A DNA stretch of 64,000 nt, taken from contig SVFT01000003.1 of assembly GCA_015056735.1 (NCBI GenBank), positions 62,001 to 126,000 on the forward strand. Direction: 5' to 3'. The notes below the pieces were generated by a model. It did no database searches. It saw only the letters and a list, made by a program, of their open reading frames with translations, and had not been told where the DNA came from. Position 1 is the stretch's first letter. Each line of letters begins with the position of its first letter. Below are positions 35,829 to 44,343 of this stretch, in pieces. The translations under genes were made by a program, and so were the position numbers. The stretch comes from Lachnospiraceae bacterium. GTDB lineage: Bacteria; Bacillota; Clostridia; Lachnospirales; Lachnospiraceae.

Positions 35829-38636
35829 TCAGTTCTCACGTTCTTTTATGACCTCTCCGATCAGGTCCCAGTTCATATCGGATAATGCCGCGCGGATCCT
35901 GTCAAACCGGTCCGCATCCTCTTTCGGAAGGCTGTATTCACTGACGGAATCCAATACCATTCTGGCCAGTTCATAGTCTTTGGACAATACAAACTCCGAA
36001 AGACCGCCGTACGCATCTTCCAGAACATCCGTCGGGATGTCAGGCAGATCATCCTTTCTTTCAAAAACAGGGGCCAGCGTATCCGCAAAAGCACGGTACT
36101 CTTTGAGGAGCGGCGCTGTATTTGCATCGATATATGCCGTATCCTCCGCATTGCCCGCATCCTCAAGGCGCTTTGCCTTTTCGGACAGATCCAAGGCCCC
36201 GACGATCCTGGCGGAAGACTTCAATGCATGCACCTTGATCGTATAATTGTGCAGATCCTTCTCACCGTAGAACTTCTCGATCGCTTCGGATTCCGCCTTG
36301 ATCGAAGAATAGAACACCGCAAGAACACTCATATAATCTTCCGCGCTGCCGCAGTTCCTTACGCCCGCATCCGGGTCGATCCCGCTTGCGTCATATAGAA
36401 ACTCCGGAATCTCTTTTACCGTATCCTCCTGCTGCTGCACCGTTTCCTCTCCCTTCTTTTCTTTTGTGATCACAACCTTATCCTGCGGCAGATAACGGAT
36501 CAGCATTTCTTCAAGCTTGTCCGCATCGATCGGCTTGGTCAGATAATCGTTAAAGCCTTCGGCAAGATACTTTTCCCTTGCACCCGAGATCGCATTCGCA
36601 GTCAGGCAGATCGTCGGTACCTGTGCATTGAGATTTTCCGCGTCTTCACGCATTTCATGATACGTTTGAATGCCGTCCTTTTCAGGCATCATATGATCGA
36701 GGAAGATCAGATCGTACCGGTGCTTTCTTGTCAGCTGCAGACATTCCTCGCCGCTTAAAGCCGTCATGATCTGCACCTTTGTGCGCTTCAAAAGGCTCTT
36801 GAACACATCAAGGTTCATCGCGGTATCATCCACGACGAGCACGTGCGCATCCGGTGCCGTAAACTTTTCTTTGTATATCTTATGTGAGGAGACCGCCGCA
36901 TGATAAGCCGCTTCATAGTCGCCAAGCGGCTCCCATCTTACAACTTTCTGGCGCAGTCTGAAGGAAAAATCAGACCCTTCTCCATAAGCACTCTCCACAT
37001 GGAGCGATGATCCCATCATCTCCAGGAGCTGCTTCGTGATGGCCATACCAAGGCCTGTGCCTTCGATCGTGCGGTTCCGCTCTTCCTCGATGCGTTCAAA
37101 CTCTGAGAAAAGCTTCTCCATATCTTCCTTTTTGATCCCGATCCCGGTATCCCGGATCGAAACATGCAGGATAACATCATTCGGATCATCCGGCACTTTC
37201 TCATGATCCATGTGGAATGTCACGGTTCCTTTTTCCGTATACTTTACGGCATTCGTCAGGATATTCGTGATAACCTGCTTGATCCGCACCTCATCGCCGA
37301 TCAGATACTTAGGCGCATCTTTATCCAGATCAAGCTTCACTTCAAGGCCCTTCTCTTCCGCTCTTGCGCGAATCATATTGACAAGGTCGTTCACAAGCGA
37401 AGAGAGGTCATACTCCACCGGAAGGATCTCCATCTTCCCCGCTTCGATCTTGGAAAAATCAAGGATATCATTTACCAGTCCAAGAAGCGTATTGCCTGCC
37501 GTTCGCACACTCTCGGCATATTCGAGGACATTCTCTTCCCCGCTCTCTCTCAGAATCATCTCATTCATGCCAAGAAGTGCATTAATGGGCGTTCTAATCT
37601 CGTGTGACATGTTGGAAAGGAATGCACTTTTCGCTTCGCTTGATGCGATCGCACGCTGCGTTTTTTCTTCAAGCTGCTGTGCAAGGACATTCTTCTTGTT
37701 CAGGCGCGACATCACAATGATCTGGATCAGTACGACCGAGAAGACCGAAATGAGCGTATAGGTAAGGATACGGCTCAAACCTTCGAAAGCATCCGTCGCA
37801 TTGACAAGCGACAGACACAGCCAGTCATTTGCGACCACCGTTTTATACACGATGTAGTCTTCTTCCCCGTAATGGAAGGCAAAAGAGTCTTCATCCGTCG
37901 AACGGAGCGCCTGCACCATGGCACCCCCGAGCGAATCCGTATCGGACATATAATTCTTGCCGACCTCTCTTTTGTCCGCATGTGTGATGACATTATACCG
38001 CCTGTCAAGCACGATCTGCGTGACACCCGCCTCATAATCCGACAGGTCTTCCGTCATCTTCTGCATGTAATCAAGAGAAAAGTCAAGTGCAGCCACGCTC
38101 TTGGCATCACACAGCGTTTTGGCGAGCGTGATCATCACCGTTCCTGTCTGCGCATCGATATACGGATCCACAATGGCTACCCTTCCGATACTTGCTCTGG
38201 CAGCTGTATACCAGGGACGTTCGGTCGAGATCCAGTCATCATCCGGAACCCAATCGGTTCCGTCCAAATAATGATCACCGATCTGCGCATACAGGCCGGG
38301 TGAACCGCCGGCCGTGATGTTAATGATCGCAGTGGACTGATTGATCAGAAATGTATCGAATTCCTTCTCTTCGGCGCCGTCCCGGATCATATTGTCGAGT
38401 GTATAGCATGCCAGTTTCAGCATATCGATGCCGGTCGAGAGATAGCGATTGATCTTTTGTGCAGATTCCTCCGCCTTGAGCTGTCCGCTCATAATGATCG
38501 TTTCGCGTGTCTCGGAATACAGCATACGATAGAAATTGATGATCAGCCCGACAAAAAAGGTGATGATCAGTGCTGAGATTACAACGCTCTGAAAGGTTGT
38601 CTTTTTTATTCTTTTCAATCTTTTACTATCGCGCAT
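35829..38636 (-). CDS. Hybrid sensor histidine kinase (dCache-HisKA-HATPase-REC-Hpt)
   Basis: A 935-aa membrane sensor. Basic N-terminus, TM1 (about 15-37), an extracytoplasmic dCache-type domain (about 40-270, including TERPWYTAARASIGRVAIVDPY), TM2, then HisKA with His345 in SHEIRTPINALLGMNEM. HATPase N and G boxes are NILTNAVKYTEKG, DTGIGI and GTGLGM. A receiver has Asp647 (IFLDHMMPEKDG) and a C-terminal Hpt has His803 (KVHALKSSARI). The start at 38636 (AAGGAG) is preferred to the frame reaching into the upstream gene. It is the last kinase of the phosphorelay operon. Confidence 0.93.
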   Translation of the reverse strand: MRDSKRLKRIKKTTFQSVVISALIITFFVGLIINFYRMLYSETRETIIMSGQLKAEESAQKINRYLSTGIDMLKLACYTLDNMIRDGAEEKEFDTFLINQSTAIINITAGGSPGLYAQIGDHYLDGTDWVPDDDWISTERPWYTAARASIGRVAIVDPYIDAQTGTVMITLAKTLCDAKSVAALDFSLDYMQKMTEDLSDYEAGVTQIVLDRRYNVITHADKREVGKNYMSDTDSLGGAMVQALRSTDEDSFAFHYGEEDYIVYKTVVANDWLCLSLVNATDAFEGLSRILTYTLISVFSVVLIQIIVMSRLNKKNVLAQQLEEKTQRAIASSEAKSAFLSNMSHEIRTPINALLGMNEMILRESGEENVLEYAESVRTAGNTLLGLVNDILDFSKIEAGKMEILPVEYDLSSLVNDLVNMIRARAEEKGLEVKLDLDKDAPKYLIGDEVRIKQVITNILTNAVKYTEKGTVTFHMDHEKVPDDPNDVILHVSIRDTGIGIKKEDMEKLFSEFERIEEERNRTIEGTGLGMAITKQLLEMMGSSLHVESAYGEGSDFSFRLRQKVVRWEPLGDYEAAYHAAVSSHKIYKEKFTAPDAHVLVVDDTAMNLDVFKSLLKRTKVQIMTALSGEECLQLTRKHRYDLIFLDHMMPEKDGIQTYHEMREDAENLNAQVPTICLTANAISGAREKYLAEGFNDYLTKPIDADKLEEMLIRYLPQDKVVITKEKKGEETVQQQEDTVKEIPEFLYDASGIDPDAGVRNCGSAEDYMSVLAVFYSSIKAESEAIEKFYGEKDLHNYTIKVHALKSSARIVGALDLSEKAKRLEDAGNAEDTAYIDANTAPLLKEYRAFADTLAPVFERKDDLPDIPTDVLEDAYGGLSEFVLSKDYELARMVLDSVSEYSLPKEDADRFDRIRAALSDMNWDLIGEVIKEREN

Positions 38637-38671
38637 CGCCGCTCCTTGCACATATGCCTCAGAATCGCTTT

Positions 38672-39496
38672 TTACTTCACGATCGTAATGTCGGTGCCAA
38701 ACCACTTCTCAGAGATCTTTGCAAGCGTTCCGTCCGCCTTCATTTCACTGATCACCGACTGTACTTTATCACGAAGTGCCTTGTCCCCTTTGCGGAATCC
38801 GATCGCACACTCCTCTTCCGCAAGACTGTCAGGAAGTACATAATACGTCTCACCACTGTTAAAAATACAAAAATACGCCACGATCGAATCGATCAGAACC
38901 GCATCCACTCTGCCGCTTTTGAGTTCTCCCAAAAGCGTCGGGATACTGTTATATACAGAAACATGAACGTCTCTGTGAAGCGAGTCCTTACGGATCGCAT
39001 CTTCCGTTGACGAGCCGCCCTGTACACCGAGCCGCTTGCCTTTCAGGTCGCGTGATGCCTTCACATCACTGTCTCCCGAAACGACGAAGATCAGTTCGTT
39101 TTTTACATAGGACTCCGATAGATTCATTGCCTCCGCGCGTTCCGGTGTCACCGACATACCGTTCCAGATGCAGTCGATCTCACCGCTGTTTAATGATCGC
39201 TCTTTATCTTCCCAGACGATCGGTTTAAAGACCGGTTCGATCCCGACACGTTTGCAGAATTCTTTGGCCATGTCGATGTCAAAACCGACGAGTTCTCCTT
39301 TCGCATCGCGAAAGCCCATCGGCGGGTAGGCATCATCCAGGCCGATCACGATCCGGCGCGCGGCGATCACTTTTCTCAGAGAGCCATCCTCTCTGTCCGT
39401 TATCTGCTTACTGCTGCCGCAGCCGATCATGCCGATGCAAAGCGCAAGTATCATCATGACCGGAAGTATTTTTCTTTTAACTGTTTTTATGCTCAT
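38672..39496 (-). CDS. Solute-binding lipoprotein of the amino-acid (SBP_bac_3) family
   Basis: A 274-aa lipoprotein: signal peptide MSIKTVKRKILPVMMILALC and lipobox IGC (Cys26), then a periplasmic-binding fold with IVIGLDDAYPPMGF, ELVGFDIDMAKEFCKRVG and DCIWNGMSVTPERAEAM, typical of polar amino-acid receptors. No ABC permease or ATPase is nearby. It lies between a dual-receiver protein and a hybrid kinase, all on one strand, so it may present a ligand to a neighbouring dCache sensor instead of to a transporter. That role is inferred. Confidence 0.9.
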   Translation of the reverse strand: MSIKTVKRKILPVMMILALCIGMIGCGSSKQITDREDGSLRKVIAARRIVIGLDDAYPPMGFRDAKGELVGFDIDMAKEFCKRVGIEPVFKPIVWEDKERSLNSGEIDCIWNGMSVTPERAEAMNLSESYVKNELIFVVSGDSDVKASRDLKGKRLGVQGGSSTEDAIRKDSLHRDVHVSVYNSIPTLLGELKSGRVDAVLIDSIVAYFCIFNSGETYYVLPDSLAEEECAIGFRKGDKALRDKVQSVISEMKADGTLAKISEKWFGTDITIVK

Positions 39497-39552
39497 GCAT
39501 AGCCTTCCTTACATTTCCGCTCATTTCGGACTGCTTTTTCCCATATGTGACG

Positions 39553-40317
39553 TCAGACAGACCCGGCCTCGGAAGCGAAAAAGTTTGCGAGTGTATCGCG
39601 AAGTTCTTTCTTCTCCACCGTTTTGAGCAGATACCCTGCCGGTTTTAACGAAAGCACCTTCATCACGCTTTCCTTGTCCCCTTTCCCGGTCAGGAACATG
39701 ACCGGGATCTTCTCCATATCGGGATCGGATCGAAGCATTTCGAGCACCTGCGGACCTGTCGTGATCGGCATCTCGTAGTCAAGCAGGATCAGATCGGCTT
39801 TGTTTTTTGCAAGCCATGTGATTGCCTCCATTCCGGAATTGGCCATGGAAATCCTGTACGTATCTTTCAGCCAGTCCATGATCATGCTCATATAGGAGAC
39901 ATCATCATCCACAATCAGAATCGTCCGGCGTCTGGCAATCTTCATCTCGTCCTCCATCACATTCTCCATATCGGTGATAAACAGATCCATATCAAGCGGG
40001 CGTTCATAGAATTGCTGCACCAATCTCTCGGGCAGATAATCCTTCAGGACCTCATACTCTTCCTTCTTGCCGATCACAAAGAGCTGCATCGCATTTCCGG
40101 AACAGTAGTCCTTTAGATAGACGAGGGCATCGGCCATTTCTCCGACCTTATCATCCGTAAAAACGATGATTGTCGCTGCATTTTGGCATTTGTCACCGAT
40201 ATCTTTCAGATTCGGGTGTGCATATACCGATTCCGCGCCGATCCCTTTCAGTTTTGTCTCAAGGCCTTTGATCATAAAGCCTTCCGTCGTTGCTACGATC
40301 AGAACGTTCTTACTCAT
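39553..40317 (-). CDS. Dual-receiver response regulator without output domain
   Basis: A 254-aa cytosolic protein. The N-terminal half (about 1-125, NVLIVATTEGFMIKGL) looks like a receiver fold lacking the acidic pocket. The C-terminal half is a complete receiver: ILIVDDDVSYMSM, phospho-Asp in LILLDYEMPITTG, the Thr of MFLTGKGD and the Lys of AGYLLK. No DNA-binding or enzymatic domain follows. It stands 12 bp after the 1332-residue hybrid kinase and is a likely shuttle in that phosphorelay, comparable in logic to Spo0F-type single-domain regulators. Confidence 0.85.
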   Translation of the reverse strand: MSKNVLIVATTEGFMIKGLETKLKGIGAESVYAHPNLKDIGDKCQNAATIIVFTDDKVGEMADALVYLKDYCSGNAMQLFVIGKKEEYEVLKDYLPERLVQQFYERPLDMDLFITDMENVMEDEMKIARRRTILIVDDDVSYMSMIMDWLKDTYRISMANSGMEAITWLAKNKADLILLDYEMPITTGPQVLEMLRSDPDMEKIPVMFLTGKGDKESVMKVLSLKPAGYLLKTVEKKELRDTLANFFASEAGSV

Positions 40318-40329
40318 ATCCGCTCTCCT

Positions 40330-43300
40330 TTACATTGTTTCCTGTAAGATATCTCTTATGCCATCCCAGTCCATGCGTGATAAGCATGTCTGAATTTTCT
40401 TAAAGCGCTCACCGTCTCCCCCCGGAAGGGAATACTCCTTAACGGATTCCAGCACCATATGCGCGAGTTCATAATCTTTTGACTGAACAAATTCGGACAG
40501 TCCGCCGTAGGCATCCGCCAGAACATCCTCCGGGATCGGCGGAAGCTCCCGATCCGATTCGAAGATCGTTGAAAGCTCTTCATGAACGCTGCGATAGGCA
40601 TCCATCAGTGTTGCATGATTTGCCTTGATGAATTCGATATCACCGTCTTTTCCGGCCATTTCCAGGGATTCTGCGCCCTTCCCGAGCTTCATCGCACCGA
40701 TCAGGCGGGAACTGCTCTTTAAGGCGTGCACTTTGATCGTGTAGTTCTCCCAGTCTTCCGTGTCAAAGTACGTGCGCAGCTCCTCCGATCTTGCGTCATA
40801 CGATTCATAGTACGTCTGCATCACGGACCGAAGCGCTTCCTCCGAGCCGCTGTTCTTCATGGCCGCAGCAGCATCGATCCCCGAGATCTCTTCATACCAT
40901 TTTTTCGCATCTGTTTCTTCTGCTGCGGCTGTCTCTTCGGAAGAGCCGTCGTCATCCGCAGACTCGATCTTTTCTTCCGGCAGGTATGTAAGCAGCATAT
41001 CTTCCAGTTTATCCGGGTCGATCGGCTTGGACAGATAATCGTCAAAGCCCGCAGCAAGATACTGTGCCTTTGCACCTGAGATCGCATTGGCCGTCAGGCA
41101 GATCGCCGGCGTCTCAAGATTCGGATCGTCCTTCCTTGCGCGCAGCTCATGCAGCGTCTCAATACCGTCCTTTACAGGCATCATGTGGTCTAAGAAAATG
41201 ATGTCGTATTTCCGTTCATGCATGCGTTCAAGACCTTCCTCCCCGCTGTCCGCGGTATCGATCATGACGCGCGTCTTTTTCAGCAGACTCCTGAATACGA
41301 CAAGATTCTCCGGCGTATCGTCCACGACCAGAATATGTGCGTCCGGCGCACGGAATTTTTCATGATACTTCTTGTTGAACTGCAGGGATGCTTTGTAGGC
41401 GGCTTCGTAATCGCCGATCGGTTCCCATTTCACCACCTGCTGCCGCAAGCGGAATGAGAACTTCGAGCCAAGCTTGTAAATACTTTCCACCTCCAGTTGG
41501 GAGTCCATCATCTCAAGCAGGCGCTTCGTGATACTCATGCCAAGACCCGTTCCCTCGATATTGCGGTTGCGCTCTTCCTCAATCCTTTCAAACTCGGAGA
41601 AAAGCTTCTGCATATCCGCTTTCTTGATCCCGATGCCGGTATCTTTGACCGACACCTGCAGGATCACACCATCAGGATCATCCGCGATCTTCTCATAATC
41701 GATGCAGAATGTCACACTGCCCCTCTCGGTATACTTCACCGCATTGGTCAGGATATTGGTGATCACCTGCTTGATCCTGACCTCATCACCGTAAAGCTGG
41801 ATCGGCAGATTCGTATTGATGTCAAGTAACAGCTTCAGGCCCTTCTCGTCGGCCTTTGTCTGGATCATATTCACAAGATCGTTGATCACAGAGGACAGAT
41901 CGTAGTCAACAGGGATGATCTCCATTTTCCCCGCTTCGATCTTGGAAAAATCAAGAATATCGTTGACGAGCCCCAGAAGCGTCGCGCCTGCCGTCTTGAT
42001 GCTGCTTGCGTATTCGATCACATTCTGATCGTCACACTCCCTGAGTATCATCTCATTCATGCCGAGCACAGCGTTGATGGGCGTGCGGATCTCATGTGAC
42101 ATATTGGACAGGAAGGCTGACTTCGCCTCACTTGCCGCGATTGCACGCTCGGACAGATCGACGAGCTTGTTGCGCTCTTCCTTTTCATGGTTGATATCCT
42201 CTGTCAGCCAGATCACCCGCATCAGCTTGCCGCGTTCGTCACGCTTCGATGTGATAAAACGGCCGCGCCTCCACAGCTTATCCCTGTTCATATATTCGAT
42301 CGTAATCGTCTCTTTCCCGCGCATGCGGGCATCCAGCGTCGACAGATCGATGAATTTGATCATGTCCGCAACGCATGATTCATCCACAAACGTCTCCATG
42401 ATCTTTTGAAGCGTTTCTTTTGCATGATCCGTCGTCTTTCCGACAGTATCATTCACATACTCTTTATCCGACCGGATCTCCGTGAAGGTATCGGACGGAA
42501 TATCGATCTCATGGGCCGTCATATAGATATTGGCAATGGAAGCGATCCGCGCCGTCAGCCTGTCGGCAGCTTCTGTAAGCCGGTCACGATTCTTCTTTTC
42601 CTCGTCGATATTTTCAACAAGCCACAGAAGGCGCACCACATCACCGAATGCATTTCTCTTCGAAGCAATCAGCCTCGCACGGCACCATACATTCTCGATG
42701 CTTAAGAATTCATCCGTGATCGTATTGACACCGCGCATTCGTTCGTTGACCGTTGACATATCGATAAACCGAAGCGCCGACTCGCGCGAGGATTCGGCAG
42801 CGAATCCCGCCACAAGCTTATTCGCTTCCTCATCTGCATTCTCGATCAGTTCGCCGAGCATATCGTTGACATCCTTCGCGTCCGATATGATTGCGCGCAT
42901 CTCATTGCTTTCGAGGTCAAAGTCGATCATACCAAAGTAAATACTCGAAACGGACGCGATCCGCTCATTCATCGTCTTGATCAGCTCGAGCGCTTTGTCA
43001 CGCGCCGTCTTTTCCTCATCGATATCGCCGATCAGATACATCACACGCGTTGCGGATCCGTCATTCGCACGATCGGAGACGATAAAACGGGACCTGCACC
43101 ACTTTTTTTCCGAACTGAGCCATTCCAGCATGATCGTATTGCGTCCGCGCAGACGTTCGTTCAATGTGGAAAAATCTACAAAATCAAGCACTTCTTCACG
43201 GCATGAATCATCACAGAATCTTGCCATGACCTTGCGGATCATCTGCTGCGCAGCTGTCCGGGTCTTCCCGATGAGCGCCGCAGCTTCTTCTTCATTGTTC

Positions 43301-44328
43301 TTAATTTCAGTAAACGTATCATCCAGAAGGTTGATCGCGTGCATTGAGAGATAAATATCCGCTGATGCGGAAAGCTGCCTGCTCACATTCTTCGCGAGCT
43401 CGCTCTTGGTCTCCGATCGCCGCATGATCACGGCGATGGTCGTGACCACGATCAGCGCAACGATCAGGCAGATCATCGCATTGAGCAAAATAATATCGCC
43501 AAACCGCCTGTTCACATCACCCGTATTGTTTCGAACGACCAGATACCAGCCAAGCGGTTCGATAAACTTTGTGACCGATACCGTACTGCCGTCGTCCGAG
43601 ATCCGAACGTACTCGGAATCCACCTCCGGATCCAGCATGCTTGTATCGATATGTGCGTTTTCTAGATTGGCATCATTGACATCGACCTGTACAAGCCCAT
43701 TCTCATCGACAAGATTTATTTTTACGTTATACTCTTCTTCGGTCTTGGAAAAAAGAGCCTGAATATCTTTCATGCTGAGACCGACACCGCATACCCCGAG
43801 AAGCGTGCCGTCTTCTGCCTCAATACGCGCATTGACAAAAACAGTCCACTCCTCATGCCGCAGCTCGTCGACATCCACATCAAGATCGTACGGCGCATTC
43901 ATTTGCACGAAGGACGTATACCAGTTATCGTACGGATCGTTTTCGGGATCAATGATCTTTTGAAGACCGATATCGGTATAATATCTGTGCGTTCCTTCCG
44001 AAACAACAAACACCGAATCATACTGCAGCGTTTTCCGTACGTTTGCAAGGTAATTCTGCATCGTCCAAACGGCATTTCCCTCATGGATACTGCGTTCTTC
44101 CTTAAGCTGTTTGATCAGGAAGCTGTCGCAGCTCATCGATTTTGCAATCGTGATCGGCTCATTCAGACTGCTTGATATCTCATCGTAGATGCGGTAAGTC
44201 AGCATCTTGTTGATCTCTTTCGTATTCTCCTGCGCCATATCGGTCAGCGAACGCATCGTGACAAACGTAAACAGCAACAGGCACGCGAGAACAGCCGATG
44301 ATATGATGATCGTATTCTTATACTTCAT
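40330..44328 (-). CDS. Large hybrid histidine kinase with three tandem PAS-like repeats
   Basis: A 1332-aa membrane kinase. TM1 (about 7-27), a dCache-like domain (30-280), TM2 (about 280-303), then three homologous units of about 140 residues (starting near 316, 454 and 591), each with an (I/V)Y(L/F/M) start, ERxRGxxTI and RAR(F/L)I core, ending DIDEEK or similar. HisKA has His745 (SHEIRTPINAVLGMNEM), followed by HATPase, a receiver with Asp1047 (IFLDHMMPVKDG) and an Hpt with His1201 (KVHALKSSSRL). It lies between the His-less paralogue and the dual receiver. Confidence 0.93.
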   Translation of the reverse strand: MKYKNTIIISSAVLACLLLFTFVTMRSLTDMAQENTKEINKMLTYRIYDEISSSLNEPITIAKSMSCDSFLIKQLKEERSIHEGNAVWTMQNYLANVRKTLQYDSVFVVSEGTHRYYTDIGLQKIIDPENDPYDNWYTSFVQMNAPYDLDVDVDELRHEEWTVFVNARIEAEDGTLLGVCGVGLSMKDIQALFSKTEEEYNVKINLVDENGLVQVDVNDANLENAHIDTSMLDPEVDSEYVRISDDGSTVSVTKFIEPLGWYLVVRNNTGDVNRRFGDIILLNAMICLIVALIVVTTIAVIMRRSETKSELAKNVSRQLSASADIYLSMHAINLLDDTFTEIKNNEEEAAALIGKTRTAAQQMIRKVMARFCDDSCREEVLDFVDFSTLNERLRGRNTIMLEWLSSEKKWCRSRFIVSDRANDGSATRVMYLIGDIDEEKTARDKALELIKTMNERIASVSSIYFGMIDFDLESNEMRAIISDAKDVNDMLGELIENADEEANKLVAGFAAESSRESALRFIDMSTVNERMRGVNTITDEFLSIENVWCRARLIASKRNAFGDVVRLLWLVENIDEEKKNRDRLTEAADRLTARIASIANIYMTAHEIDIPSDTFTEIRSDKEYVNDTVGKTTDHAKETLQKIMETFVDESCVADMIKFIDLSTLDARMRGKETITIEYMNRDKLWRRGRFITSKRDERGKLMRVIWLTEDINHEKEERNKLVDLSERAIAASEAKSAFLSNMSHEIRTPINAVLGMNEMILRECDDQNVIEYASSIKTAGATLLGLVNDILDFSKIEAGKMEIIPVDYDLSSVINDLVNMIQTKADEKGLKLLLDINTNLPIQLYGDEVRIKQVITNILTNAVKYTERGSVTFCIDYEKIADDPDGVILQVSVKDTGIGIKKADMQKLFSEFERIEEERNRNIEGTGLGMSITKRLLEMMDSQLEVESIYKLGSKFSFRLRQQVVKWEPIGDYEAAYKASLQFNKKYHEKFRAPDAHILVVDDTPENLVVFRSLLKKTRVMIDTADSGEEGLERMHERKYDIIFLDHMMPVKDGIETLHELRARKDDPNLETPAICLTANAISGAKAQYLAAGFDDYLSKPIDPDKLEDMLLTYLPEEKIESADDDGSSEETAAAEETDAKKWYEEISGIDAAAAMKNSGSEEALRSVMQTYYESYDARSEELRTYFDTEDWENYTIKVHALKSSSRLIGAMKLGKGAESLEMAGKDGDIEFIKANHATLMDAYRSVHEELSTIFESDRELPPIPEDVLADAYGGLSEFVQSKDYELAHMVLESVKEYSLPGGDGERFKKIQTCLSRMDWDGIRDILQETM

Positions 44329-44343
44329 ACCGCTACCTTCTTT

